The notes beneath the pieces were generated by a model that did no database searches, was not told the origin of the DNA, and saw only the letters and a program-made list of their open reading frames with translations. From Citreimonas salinaria (GTDB taxonomy: Bacteria > Pseudomonadota > Alphaproteobacteria > Rhodobacterales > Rhodobacteraceae), in assembly GCF_900107235.1 (NCBI RefSeq), contig NZ_FNPF01000003.1, positions 1 to 64,000 of the forward strand: a DNA stretch of 64,000 nucleotides, in the 5' to 3' direction. Of the stretch, positions 27,613 through 37,012 are shown one piece after another (position 1 is the first letter of the stretch; each line of letters opens with the position of its first letter). A program made the position numbers and the translations under genes.

Positions 27613-28512
27613 GTGCCGCAGCCCGGCTCATCTCCACCGAACCGCCCGGTCCTGGTCAAGGATCGCATCCGCGACCGCGACCATGCCGGTGCGCTGACGC
27701 CGGCCGAGCGCCAATTGACCAGCGTGCTGCTGCGCGACTACCCGGTGGCCGGTCTCAACACCGTGACCAAGCTGGCCGAGGCGGCGGGCGTGTCCACACC
27801 AACGGTGATCCGCCTGGCGCGCAAGTTGGGCTTCGACGGGTTTCCGGAACTGCAGGACGCGTTGCGCCGCGAGGTGTCCGAACAGATCAAGCAGCCGATC
27901 CTCAAGGGCGATTGCTGGCCTGCGGCGCGCGGCGACAGTCCGGCCTTCCGGACCTTTGCCACGGCTGTGTTCGAGAACCTCAACCACACGATCGAACGAC
28001 TCGACCCGGGCAGCTTCGACGCGGTGGCCGCACTGCTGGCGGACCCGGGCGTGTCCGTGCGGATGGCCGGTGGGCGCATCACCCGGTCGAACGCCGACTA
28101 TTTCTTCAACCACCTGCAGATCATCCGGGCGGCCGTGATGCTGCTGCCACCGCCGGTGAACGTCTGGCCGCAGTACCTGCTGGACATGGGGCCGCACACC
28201 GCGCTGATCCTTTTCGACATCCGCCGCTACGAGGGCGAGCTGATGAAGCTGGCCGAGCTTGCCCACGGGCAAGGCAGCCGGATCGTCCTGTTCACCGACC
28301 AGTGGGGCAGCCCGATATCGGCGCTGGCCGACCACGTCTTCAACGCCGCGGTCGAGGTGCCGTCTTCGTGGGATTCCACGCTCGCCATCAATCTCATCGT
28401 CGAGGCGCTGATCGCCGAGGTGCAGTCGCGCCTGGGCGACGAGGCGCTGGCGCGGATCGAACGGCTGGAGGACCTTTTCTCCAGCACGAGAATCTTTCGC
28501 CGCCAAGGCTGA
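27613..28512 (+). CDS. RpiR/MurR-family transcriptional regulator
   Basis: A protein of about 299 residues: N-terminal HTH_6 (LTPAERQLTSVLLRDYPVAGLNTVTKLAEAAGVSTPTVIRLARKLGFDGFPELQ) and C-terminal SIS domain (about 125-270, with MAGGRITRSNADYF and VLFTDQWGSPI). RpiR regulators usually sense phosphosugars through the SIS domain, but roseobacterial relatives also control amine and taurine genes. It is transcribed divergently from the hydrolase-TRAP-ligase operon and is its likely regulator. I prefer the GTG at 27613; a TTG at 27556 in the same frame would add 19 residues without a better ribosome site. Confidence 0.88.
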   Translation: MPQPGSSPPNRPVLVKDRIRDRDHAGALTPAERQLTSVLLRDYPVAGLNTVTKLAEAAGVSTPTVIRLARKLGFDGFPELQDALRREVSEQIKQPILKGDCWPAARGDSPAFRTFATAVFENLNHTIERLDPGSFDAVAALLADPGVSVRMAGGRITRSNADYFFNHLQIIRAAVMLLPPPVNVWPQYLLDMGPHTALILFDIRRYEGELMKLAELAHGQGSRIVLFTDQWGSPISALADHVFNAAVEVPSSWDSTLAINLIVEALIAEVQSRLGDEALARIERLEDLFSSTRIFRRQG

Positions 28513-28808
28513 TGCCAAGGTGACCGCAGCATTGCACGAGCACTTACAAATCAGGTAACCGCTCTCGGGCGACGTCGTCCTCGCACCCGCGAGGATGCGG
28601 TTGCTGCCTGCCATCTGCGGGCGGAAACATGTACCACGGCGCGTTCTTCGGGTCCGCATTGCGACATCAGTATATGTCCGACCCGCTCAGTCCGACACGC
28701 CGCCATGCCAATCTACGTCGCTGGCTGAAAGCCCGCCGCGCTTGCGCATCGCGCTTGCACTCTCGCGGGTTTCGGCGCAAATAACATCCAAGTGGATGGA
28801 GAAACGCT

Positions 28809-29213
28809 TTGCCGCGCCAGATCAAACCCAGCGACACCGAAAAGATCACGATCAACCTCGGCTATGTCGACCTCGGCCGCATTGACCTGTTGGTCGAGGA
28901 AGGATTCTACACCAACAGGACCGACTTCATCCGGAACGCGATCCGCGCACAGCTTTCGGCCCATGCCGCCGAGGTCGGGCAGCTGATCGAGCGGCGCACG
29001 CTCGACGTGGGTCTGCGGGACTTCACCCGCGCCGACCTCGAGGCCGCGCGCGACGCGGGCGAGGTCATGCACATCAAGGTCGTCGGCCTCGCGCGGCTGG
29101 CCCACGACATCTCGCCCGAGCTCGCCCTGGCGACCATCGGTACGATCAACGTCCTGGGCGCGCTTCAGGCGCCGCCCGAACTGCGCGCCGCGCTGGCGCA
29201 CCGCATAACGTAA
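28809..29213 (+). CDS. ribbon-helix-helix (CopG-like) transcriptional regulator
   Basis: A 134-residue protein with an N-terminal RHH fold (KITINLGYVDLGRIDLLVEEGFYTNRTDFIRNAIRAQL), where the ITINLGYVDL strand would enter the DNA groove. The remaining 70 residues are unusual for a plain CopG protein and may bind a ligand. The start is a TTG at 28809 with GGAG nine bases upstream. It is followed 31 bases later by an esterase gene, a pair I recognise from other Rhodobacteraceae; the regulator probably controls the esterase. The link is by context. Confidence 0.75.
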   Translation: MPRQIKPSDTEKITINLGYVDLGRIDLLVEEGFYTNRTDFIRNAIRAQLSAHAAEVGQLIERRTLDVGLRDFTRADLEAARDAGEVMHIKVVGLARLAHDISPELALATIGTINVLGALQAPPELRAALAHRIT

Positions 29214-29244
29214 CGGCTGCGGCCGATTCCGGAAAGGCAGACAG

Positions 29245-30327
29245 ATGAACGACGATTTTGCGACGGCCATGCGCCGGTCGCTCGAACAGACGCGCGCGGG
29301 CAACCCGCTTGCCGCGACGCGCGCGATCCAGGCGGCCCTTGCAGGTTCCTCCGGCGCGCCTACGGCGTTCGCGGCAAACCCGCAAGAAGCCCGCCCGCGC
29401 GCGAAGCCGACCGCCTCGCGCCCCCGGCTCTCGCAAGTGGTCGCCGATCTCGCGCAATTGCGCAGAGGTGCGAACCTTATGCCCGGCCGAACCCGGCCGA
29501 CGCTCGAGGTGCCGGAAGGAGCCGCGTTCGAGCGCCGACAACACACGGGCCCGTACGGCGCGCGGGACTATCGCCTCTATATTCCCTCCGATCTTAAGGC
29601 GCCCGTCCGGGGCGTGATCCTCATGCTGCACGGCTGCACGCAGTCGCCCGAGGACTTCGCCGCCGGCACACGCATGAACGCCCACGCCGAACGGCACGGG
29701 CTGATCGTGGCCTATCCCGAGCAGACGCGTGCGCACAACGCCTCGTCGTGCTGGAACTGGTTCCGCCCCGGTGACCGGACGCGGGCCGGTGGCGAGGCCG
29801 CGCTGCTGGCCGATCTGGCGGCCGCGGTCGCAAAGGATCATGACGTGCCCGCCGGTCGCATCTTCGCCGCCGGCCTGTCCGCGGGGGGCGCAATGGCGGC
29901 CATCCTTGCGCAGACTCACCCCGAGGTTTTCGCCGCGGTCGGCGTCCATTCCGGCCTCGCGTCGGGATCGGCCAATGACGTCATGTCGGCCTTGGGCGCG
30001 ATGCGCGGCGATCCCGCACCCGGTGCGGAATCCGTGTGCGTTCCCGCGATCATCTTCCACGGGTCGGCCGACAGGACCGTTGCACCGGTCAACGCGGGCC
30101 GCCTTGCCGGCCGGCTCGAGAAATTCGCGCGCTCGACTGGAGAGGCCGCCGGCCGCCGCTACGACGTCCTTACATCACGGACCCCCGGCGGCCATTCGAT
30201 CGAGGTCTGGCGGATCGACGGCGCGGGTCACGCCTGGTCCGGGGGCAGCACCGAGGGCAGCTATGCCGATCCGACGGGACCGGATGCGACGGCGGAGATG
30301 GTGCGCTTCTTCCTTGAACGGGATTAA
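29245..30327 (+). CDS. PHB-depolymerase-family esterase (LpqC-like)
   Basis: A 360-residue alpha/beta hydrolase. After a basic, low-complexity N-terminal extension of about 90 residues with no clear signal peptide, the domain opens with ARDYRLYIP and shows the oxyanion-loop HGCTQSPEDFA, the serine elbow GLSAGGAMA, the aspartate in IIFHGSADRTVAP and the histidine in RIDGAGHAWSGG. The family includes extracellular and intracellular polyhydroxybutyrate depolymerases and feruloyl esterases. Lacking a secretion signal, it may act on intracellular PHB granules. The substrate is not proven. Confidence 0.85.
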   Translation: MNDDFATAMRRSLEQTRAGNPLAATRAIQAALAGSSGAPTAFAANPQEARPRAKPTASRPRLSQVVADLAQLRRGANLMPGRTRPTLEVPEGAAFERRQHTGPYGARDYRLYIPSDLKAPVRGVILMLHGCTQSPEDFAAGTRMNAHAERHGLIVAYPEQTRAHNASSCWNWFRPGDRTRAGGEAALLADLAAAVAKDHDVPAGRIFAAGLSAGGAMAAILAQTHPEVFAAVGVHSGLASGSANDVMSALGAMRGDPAPGAESVCVPAIIFHGSADRTVAPVNAGRLAGRLEKFARSTGEAAGRRYDVLTSRTPGGHSIEVWRIDGAGHAWSGGSTEGSYADPTGPDATAEMVRFFLERD

Positions 30328-30436
30328 GTTCGGGCGTCGGCGGCGGACCGATGCAGAGCGAAGACTGTGTCAAGCGGACGCCTGCAGCCAAGGCACCCGC
30401 TCGATGTCTGCGACGTGGACGATGCGGTGCAGCCGG

Positions 30437-30850
30437 TCAGTAGCCCTGCCAAAGTCCGGGAGTGGCGAGTTCAAGAAGATGCCCGTCGGGATCGCGGAAA
30501 TAGATCGATTGGCCACCGCGGGGCCAGTCGGTGCTGCTTTCGACGACGACGCCATGATCGGCGAGGTGCGCCTTCCAGTCGGAAAGCTCGGCCTTCTCGA
30601 TGGCGAAGGCGACGTGAAGCGGGCCGGAACCGTCATGGGGCGGAATCGTGCCGCCCGGAGTCTCGACGGGTTCCAGGGTTCCTCCGCGGATAAACAGCAG
30701 CAGCGTGCCGCGCCCGGCAACATCGTAAGTGCGCATCCGGCTATCGGCATGAAGCACAGGCAGGCCCATGACCGTTTCGAAAAAAGCTGCCGCACGATCC
30801 AGATCGTCGACGTAGAGCACGGTTTCGAGAATGGCGGACAGGGCGGGCAT
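30437..30850 (-). CDS. VOC (glyoxalase/dioxygenase fold) family protein
   Basis: A 137-residue vicinal-oxygen-chelate protein: ILETVLYVDDLDRAAAFFETVMGLPVL opens the first beta-alpha-beta module and GQSIYFRDPDGHLLELATPG closes the second with the conserved metal-binding glutamate; GPLHVAFAI supplies a metal histidine. Such single-domain proteins act as lyases, dioxygenases or resistance proteins, and the substrate cannot be told. It stands alone, convergent to the esterase. Confidence 0.85.
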   Translation of the reverse strand: MPALSAILETVLYVDDLDRAAAFFETVMGLPVLHADSRMRTYDVAGRGTLLLFIRGGTLEPVETPGGTIPPHDGSGPLHVAFAIEKAELSDWKAHLADHGVVVESSTDWPRGGQSIYFRDPDGHLLELATPGLWQGY

Positions 30851-31268
30851 AGCCGGATGCTACGGGGCTGCAGCCCTCTAGGTCAACCAGCCGAGGACAA
30901 AGGCGCCGGGCGGCACATCGAGATGACTGGTCCTGACGAGCCGGACGAGATCGCGGAAATCATGAAGAATGCCCGCGACAAGCGTGGCGCTGTTATATCC
31001 GAGAAGCTGGCGTGGGCTGATCCGCCGCGCATAAAACCAATTCATGACGCAATGGAGTCCGCTTGGGAGTTGTCTTGCGGGGACAATCGCAGCCTGTTCC
31101 GGAGGTCGAGCAGTTACGCACGCTCCTTCTCGGCCACCATGTGGACGGCCGCGCTTCCGAGGCAGAAACGCAATCGCTATCCATGCCCTGGCGCAGCGCG
31201 CATAGCGCTGCCGGTGGTGCGGGGCGAGCTCCTACGCACGATTGCGGCGCTCGACTCCTTCCCGCTCC
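30851..31268. other. 418-base intergenic region, no gene recognised
   Basis: Short frames are open on both strands. One on the plus strand from about 30923 reads EPDEIAEIMKNARDKRG before turning into low-quality sequence; it has no clear ribosome site and I do not recognise it. The promoter of the VOC gene should be at the left end. Nothing else seen. Confidence 0.45.
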
Positions 31269-32798
31269 TTACCTCTTCTTCCGTCTTCGGTAGAAGTAGA
31301 ACGCCGCTGCCGTGGTTGCCACGCCGACGGCCACCCAAGCCTCCGGCGGGACCGAGAGGACGAGCCCCTTCGCAAGATGCTCGAGCCTGGCCTCCGGATC
31401 GGCCGGACGTTCGGGGTTGGCGAAATGGGTGCGCGCCACCGCCTCCTCCATCGGCGTCATCTCTCGCCGCGGGATCGGCCGCAGAGAACGTCCCTCGGTT
31501 CGCCGAAGAGCCTCGATGGCGCCGCGCAAGGAGCCGGTACGGTTCAAGGCCTCACGAATGTCCGCCGGGCGGACATCGAGATGCTCTGCCAGAAGGTCGT
31601 TCCGCAACGCGGTGATGGCAGTGCGCTCGGCAGGACCGCGCGCCTCGACTGCAAGATCACACTCGGTGTCGAACCCCATCGAGCGATTGTTGACGTTCGA
31701 CGAACCGACCCGGATGAGATCATCGTCGACCACCAGTATCTTCGCGTGGACGTAGATCGGTTCGCCGGCCGCGTTGACCGGGTAATAGATACGGAACCGG
31801 TCGTTCCGGTCCGCCCGCGTCACCGATGCCAGCCGCAGGTCGCGCGACACGCCCATGGTTTCCTGTTCAAGCCAGCCTTCCGTGGACAGCGGGTTGATCA
31901 CCACGACCTCGGGTCCGTCCGGCTCGGCAAGGCGGGCCTCCAGCGCGTCGCAGATGCTGGCGGAGGCGAAATACTGGCTTTCGAGATATATCGAACGCTG
32001 CGCCGCCTTGATCGCGGCGAGGTAGAGCTTCTCGATCTCGCTGATGGGCGGCCGTCCCCTGAATTTCGGCATGGTCCGCGCGATTCCCACGTCGACGTCG
32101 AATAACTGCGGCTCGATCCCCTCAGGCCAGATCCGGCGAGGGACGCGCGACCAGGGCAGACGCCGCCCGGTCGCCGCCTTCCAGCGCGCGCGGGCGACCT
32201 CGCCCAAGGCCTGCGCAGCCGCACCGTCGACGACGGTGGTGGCATCGTGCCACGGACCCGCGACACTGCCGTCCGGACGCCTTCGCCGTTCGTCGTGCGG
32301 AGCATGCTCGCGGGTGTCCCAGCGGTCGACGGTCATGTCGATGCCGCCACAAAAGGCCAGCGCATCGTCGATCACGGCGATCTTCTGGTGATGTGCCGCG
32401 CCCCAGGGATGCTTGCTGTCGAACCTCAGCCGGATCCGCGCCACGCTTTTCAGGTCAAGCGCGAAAATGGGAAGAAGTTGGTTGCCTGTGAACAGAACCG
32501 CCATGTCCCACTTCAGGATGAAGATGCGCAGCCTGGGCTTTCGGCGCACAAGATATTTCAGGAATGGCCCCAACTCGTTCGGCGCATCGTCGAGGTCCTT
32601 GCCCGGGGCAAGCCTGATCCTGAGATCGAAGTCCCAGCCGATGAGCACGATGGTCTCGTCGGCTTGCAGCATGGCGGCGCGTGCCGCGGCGAAATAGTCC
32701 GCGGCATCCACGATGACCCCCAGCCGGTCGGCACGGGCCGTCCGCCAGCACGTCTCGCCTGCTCTCACCACGCGTCCCGATTCAGCAGTATCGGTCAT
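31269..32798 (-). CDS. phospholipase D-family protein
   Basis: A 509-residue PLD superfamily protein with two HKD motifs: HHQKIAVIDDALAFCGGID (about residue 147) and HAKILVVDDDLIRVGSSNVNN (about 350), the two halves of one active site. The last 25 residues (AWVAVGVATTAAAFYFY then RRRKKR) form a C-terminal membrane anchor, so the enzyme is probably tail-anchored to the inner membrane. It could hydrolyse or transphosphatidylate phospholipids, as cardiolipin synthases of this fold do. It faces away from the L,D-transpeptidase gene. Confidence 0.88.
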   Translation of the reverse strand: MTDTAESGRVVRAGETCWRTARADRLGVIVDAADYFAAARAAMLQADETIVLIGWDFDLRIRLAPGKDLDDAPNELGPFLKYLVRRKPRLRIFILKWDMAVLFTGNQLLPIFALDLKSVARIRLRFDSKHPWGAAHHQKIAVIDDALAFCGGIDMTVDRWDTREHAPHDERRRRPDGSVAGPWHDATTVVDGAAAQALGEVARARWKAATGRRLPWSRVPRRIWPEGIEPQLFDVDVGIARTMPKFRGRPPISEIEKLYLAAIKAAQRSIYLESQYFASASICDALEARLAEPDGPEVVVINPLSTEGWLEQETMGVSRDLRLASVTRADRNDRFRIYYPVNAAGEPIYVHAKILVVDDDLIRVGSSNVNNRSMGFDTECDLAVEARGPAERTAITALRNDLLAEHLDVRPADIREALNRTGSLRGAIEALRRTEGRSLRPIPRREMTPMEEAVARTHFANPERPADPEARLEHLAKGLVLSVPPEAWVAVGVATTAAAFYFYRRRKKR

Positions 32799-33035
32799 CC
32801 TGGATTCGTTTCCACTGCCTTTACGTCACATGAGGCGAACGGAGGCAGCGAACGCGGAGTTCCCTGAACGGACCGCTCGGCTTTCTGCGTCGCTACGCAC
32901 GAAAAAGGAGCGCTTCGGCCGCGGCGCTTTCGAGGAACGGCCAGACGCGCGCGTCCGAAGCCCAGAGCTGAAACAGGGAACCTTTCGACCCTTGCGCCGT
33001 AGAAAGACAGGTTCGCGAAAAAAGAGAGGCAGGAC

Positions 33036-33629
33036 ATGAAACGCAGAAACTTCATCCTGAGCGGGCTGGCACTGGGCGGCCTTACCACGGGTCGACCCGG
33101 TGTCGCGCAGGACAGTGCGGAGGTGATCGATCCCTATGTCGTCCGGATGGCCGCCCCCTACCCTGCCCCGGGCGAGGTGCATGTCCTCCCGACGCGTTTC
33201 AGGCTCTACTGGACGCTGCCAGAAGGGCGCGCACTGGTCTACCCGGTCCGCGTCGGCCGCGGAGATCTTTACGAGGCGGGCGAGTTCTTTGTGGGCGCCA
33301 AGAAGGAATGGCCGTCCTGGACCCCGACTCCGGGCATGATCGAACGCGAGCCGGAAAAATATGCACGCTACGCGGACACCGGAATGCCCGGCGGTCCGAA
33401 CAACCCCCTCGGGGCGCGCGCGCTCTACCTGTTCACGCCAGAGCGCGGCGACACGTTCCTGCGCATTCACGGCACCGGCGACCCGGCTACCATCGGCCGC
33501 GCGGTTTCCAACGGCTGCGCCGGCCTCATCAACCCGCACATCGTCGATCTCTACGAGCGGGTGCCAATGAACGCGCGGGTGGTCCTGCATCCCAAGGCAC
33601 CCTATGAGGGATCCGCAATGAACGGCTGA
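33036..33629 (+). CDS. L,D-transpeptidase (YkuD family)
   Basis: A 197-residue protein with a secretion signal (KRRNFILSGLALGGL, a possible twin-arginine type) and a YkuD domain. The catalytic signature appears as IHGTGDPATIGRAVSNGCAGL, with the cysteine nucleophile in SNGC and the upstream histidine in HGT. Such enzymes crosslink peptidoglycan 3-3 or attach lipoproteins to it. Length is typical of alphaproteobacterial copies. It is a single gene convergent with ftsH. Confidence 0.92.
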   Translation: MKRRNFILSGLALGGLTTGRPGVAQDSAEVIDPYVVRMAAPYPAPGEVHVLPTRFRLYWTLPEGRALVYPVRVGRGDLYEAGEFFVGAKKEWPSWTPTPGMIEREPEKYARYADTGMPGGPNNPLGARALYLFTPERGDTFLRIHGTGDPATIGRAVSNGCAGLINPHIVDLYERVPMNARVVLHPKAPYEGSAMNG

Positions 33630-33652
33630 CTTGTCTCTGCCTGGCTCGTGGC

Positions 33653-33676
33653 GGACACACGTCGAAAGTGTGCTCC
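33653..33676. terminator. weak hairpin between convergent L,D-transpeptidase and ftsH genes
   Basis: GGACACAC - GTCGAAA - GTGTGCTCC, a short stem with one bulge lying in the 48-base gap between the two stops. No T-run; a possible bidirectional terminator. Confidence 0.3.
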
Positions 33677-33677
33677 G

Positions 33678-35585
33678 TCAGGCCTCGCCCTCCTTCTTCG
33701 AACTGGCCTTGGCGAAAGGGGTGACATTCGCGACCGAGCCGAGACAATCCCGGATCGCGCCGATTTCCAGCGTCTCCTCGGACTCCAGCCTGCGCACCAG
33801 CGCATCGACCTGTCCGCGGTGCTCGTCGAGTACGCGGACGGCATCGTCTTCCGCCTCGCGCAGCAGCGTCATCACCGCCTGATCCACGCGCGCGGCCGTC
33901 TCGTCCGCGAAAGTGCGAGGTTTGGAGATCTGCTGCCCCAGAAACGGGTGGTCCTCGCTTTCGCGCAGGTCCACGGGACCGATCTCGGGATCCATGCCCC
34001 AGCGTGCCACCATCGCGCGCGCCGTCGCCGTCGCGCGCCGGATATCGTCGTCGGCACCGGAACTGACGGAGCCGAGAAGAAGCCTTTCCGCCGCGCGGCC
34101 GGCGAGCGTGATGGCCAGTTGCGCCCTCAGAAAGCTTTCGGGCAGGGTGTGGCGCTCGTTGTCGGGAAGCATGTGGGTGCTGCCCAGGCTGTGGCCGCGC
34201 GGGATGATCGTGACCTTGTAGAGCGGATCGGCCCCCGGCAGGTAATAGGCCGCCGCCGCATGGCCGGCCTCGTGTACGGCAAGCCGGTGCCTTTCGTCGG
34301 GCTGGATCGCCAGCGTAAGCACGGTGCCCATCATCACCCTGTCGCGGGCCTCGTCCAGATCGGCAGGCGCGATTTCGCTGCTCGACCGTCTTGCGGCCCC
34401 GATCGCGGACTCGTTCAGAAGGTTCTTCAGATCCGCGCCCGAAAAGCCGGGCGTTCCGGCGGCGATCCGGTCCAGATCGGCGTTGCGGCTTAGCGGCAGG
34501 CCCTTCGCATGCACGTCGAGGATGGCGCGGCGCGCGGCCCTGTCGGGCAGCGAAAGCGTGACATGCCGATCGAACCGACCGGGCCGCAGAAGCGCCGGGT
34601 CGAGCACGTCGGGGCGGTTCGTGGCCGCCAGCACGACCACCGCTTCGCGCGCGGTGAAGCCGTCCAGTTCGGCCAGGATCTGGTTCAGCGTCTGTTCGCG
34701 CTCGTCGTGGCCGCCGCCCAGCCCGGTGCCGCGCGTCCGCCCGATACTGTCCAGCTCGTCAATGAAGATGATCGAAGGCGCCTGTTTGCGGGCCTCTTCG
34801 AACATCCTGCGCACCCGGCCGGCGCCGACTCCGACGAACATCTCGATGAATTCAGAACCGGAGGTGGAAAAGAAGGGAACGTCTGCCTCTCCGGCCAGCG
34901 CGCGGGCCACCAGCGTCTTGCCCGTTCCGGGAGGCCCCATCAGCAGCACGCCGTGCGGGACGGTGGCGCCGACCTTCTGGAAGCGGTCGGGATCCCGCAG
35001 GAACTCGACAAGTTCCGACACCTCGCGCTTGGCTTGTTCCTGGCCCGCCACCTGGTCGAATGTGACCTTCCCGGTTGGCTTGGTCGGTTGCGCCGAACGA
35101 CCGCCCAGGAAGCCGCCGAGCCCGCCCTTTGCACCGCCGAAACCATCTCCTAGGGCACCGGCGCTCAGCCGTCTGGCCACCCAGAAATAGAAGCCGACGA
35201 TCAGGATCCATGGCAGGAACGACCACAGGACCGAAGGCGAACCCGGCGCGACCGCAGTCACCTCGACGTCCATGCGTTCGAGCAGCGGCAGAAGGTCCGG
35301 ATCGTCCTGCGCCGGGACGATGGCGCGCACCTGTTGCGCGCCGCTCTCGTGCCGCGTCTGCAACTCCGCGACTATGGAATCCTCTTCCAGCGTGACCTGC
35401 TGGACCTGTGCGTTTCGGATCAACGACTTCATCTCGGTGTAGGAAACCGTCGCGGTGGCCGTCGGGTCCGGCAGCAACTGGATCAGCAACACTGCCATGA
35501 ACGCCAGCGCGACGAGGAACGGTCCGGTCCACTGCGCGAAGGGACCGCGATCTGCCGTCTTGGATGGTTCGGAATCTTCTGCCAC
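33678..35585 (-). CDS. ftsH: FtsH-family ATP-dependent zinc metalloprotease (accessory copy)
   Basis: About 635 residues. Two membrane helices (about 17-38 and 118-136) flank a periplasmic domain. The AAA domain shows [19 protein letters not shown] and the second region of homology [20 protein letters not shown]; the zinc protease motif is HEAGH. FtsH degrades membrane and regulatory proteins. The location among an L,D-transpeptidase, a phospholipase D and stress-type genes, without the usual tilS or folP neighbours, suggests a second, specialised FtsH. I chose the GTG at 35585 (AEDSEPSK follows), though an in-frame ATG further upstream exists. Confidence 0.9.
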   Translation of the reverse strand: MAEDSEPSKTADRGPFAQWTGPFLVALAFMAVLLIQLLPDPTATATVSYTEMKSLIRNAQVQQVTLEEDSIVAELQTRHESGAQQVRAIVPAQDDPDLLPLLERMDVEVTAVAPGSPSVLWSFLPWILIVGFYFWVARRLSAGALGDGFGGAKGGLGGFLGGRSAQPTKPTGKVTFDQVAGQEQAKREVSELVEFLRDPDRFQKVGATVPHGVLLMGPPGTGKTLVARALAGEADVPFFSTSGSEFIEMFVGVGAGRVRRMFEEARKQAPSIIFIDELDSIGRTRGTGLGGGHDEREQTLNQILAELDGFTAREAVVVLAATNRPDVLDPALLRPGRFDRHVTLSLPDRAARRAILDVHAKGLPLSRNADLDRIAAGTPGFSGADLKNLLNESAIGAARRSSSEIAPADLDEARDRVMMGTVLTLAIQPDERHRLAVHEAGHAAAAYYLPGADPLYKVTIIPRGHSLGSTHMLPDNERHTLPESFLRAQLAITLAGRAAERLLLGSVSSGADDDIRRATATARAMVARWGMDPEIGPVDLRESEDHPFLGQQISKPRTFADETAARVDQAVMTLLREAEDDAVRVLDEHRGQVDALVRRLESEETLEIGAIRDCLGSVANVTPFAKASSKKEGEA

Positions 35586-36548
35586 GATCTGATTTCCATG
35601 ATCCGCGACGGGGCCTGCCAGCGAAGCGCCCCGTCGATGCATTCTGTGACCCTAAGAGTGACGCACTTGACGCGGCGCCGCGTTGATACAGGTCAATCGG
35701 GTCGGACAGGTAGAGTGCCTCCACGCCGGCCCGGTTGAGGTGATCGGTACCAAAGGATCGCGCGGCGCCGCCGAGCGTTTCTCATGAACCGGCACGTTCA
35801 GCGCCTTCAGCCGATCCGCCAGCGCAACTTGGAGGTCCGGGGCGACCGGAAGCAGGCTGGCGTCTGCCGGAACAGATTCACCGCAGCGCGGTTGGTGTCG
35901 CGAAAGCAGGAACGGCGCGCGGAATGGATCTTCAACCGCGCATTGGCGGCGCAGCGGCAAGCCGACAGAGGATGGGAAACACCACGGCGATGGGGATCGA
36001 CGAGGCGAAGACCCGCGAACAGAGGGTGACCTCGCCTAGCTCGCAAAGGCTCAACGCGGCGTGAACGCGTTGAAATCGGCCTTCCCCAAAGCCGACGGAA
36101 GTACGCCGGGCGTTCGTGACGTCGCGGACGAGGGTTCCTGAGGTGCCGGTTTCCCGCGCGGCCCTCGCGTCGTCGGCGGATGAGATGCCGGCGTCGCTTC
36201 GGGAGCGACACGCGCGCTGAACCGGCTCGCGCAGCACCCAACGCATTGGCAAGCAAGACCGCGTCCGATCGACCGGCGCCTACGCCGAACTTGAAAGCGG
36301 ACGCCCGGACTGCAGCGTTCCTGCGCAACAGGGTGTCCGGCGAGCCGTCTTCGGACGGGGCTTGAAGTGCGCGACAAACTTGGTGACGATCGGGTTATAA
36401 CGGATCGACGCCGACCTTCGCGCAGGATCCCATTTCATCCCGCAAGCGCGTTCCAAGCGCCTACAGCATTGCAAGAACTAGTTCACGGAAATGAAGGCTG
36501 AAGTGCGGCGAAAAACCGGTACCTGCCGAACAGAACGGAGACGACGAA
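35586..36548. other. about 960 bases with no recognisable gene
   Basis: Between the ftsH start and the small membrane protein gene there are several frames of 60-170 codons on both strands, none with a protein pattern I recognise. Their sequences are arginine-rich in several frames at once, as is usual for non-coding GC-rich DNA. It must contain the ftsH promoter at the left end and the promoter of the next gene at the right end. It may be remnant coding DNA. Confidence 0.5.
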
Positions 36549-36824
36549 ATGGAAGCGCTACTTGATGCAGTCGGGACGGCCGCGCTCATTCTCTTGATCC
36601 TGGTCGGCTTGGCGGCCGGCTACCTTGCGGGGAAGCTGGCGGGTCGGAACATGGCCCTCTACCTGATCGTCGGCGTGGTGGCAGCCGTCGCGACGCCCTT
36701 CATGCTGGCTGCGCTCGGGATCGGCATCCTTGCGGCAGGCGGGTTGCTATTCCTGATGGTCGTGGCGGCGATCGGAGCGCTGGTCGTGCTCGCGCTTGTC
36801 CGGTTGATTGTCGGACGGAGGTAG
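36549..36824 (+). CDS. small hydrophobic membrane protein
   Basis: A 91-residue protein made almost wholly of three glycine/alanine-rich membrane segments (about 8-28, 35-57, 60-86) with a short basic end (RLIVGRR). Size and Gly-rich helices recall the GlsB/YeaQ/YmgE stress membrane proteins, but I do not see a clear signature, so the family is a guess. A good ribosome site (GGAGACGACGAA) precedes the ATG. It stands alone; expression signals were not recognised. Confidence 0.65.
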   Translation: MEALLDAVGTAALILLILVGLAAGYLAGKLAGRNMALYLIVGVVAAVATPFMLAALGIGILAAGGLLFLMVVAAIGALVVLALVRLIVGRR

Positions 36825-37012
36825 TCCGCCGGAGCACGCTCCGCCGCCGGACGGGTGGGCAGCACCGTTGCGCGGCACCGCCTGACCTTCCCCGCGCCCA
36901 GCCATCGGGTTCGGTTCGCAAGATGAAACGCGCCTCTTCCTTGATGCGGCACAGCCCCTGTATCCGACCGGTTGCTACAGGCTCCCGACGACCGCACGCA
37001 CGGCTCCGGTCG

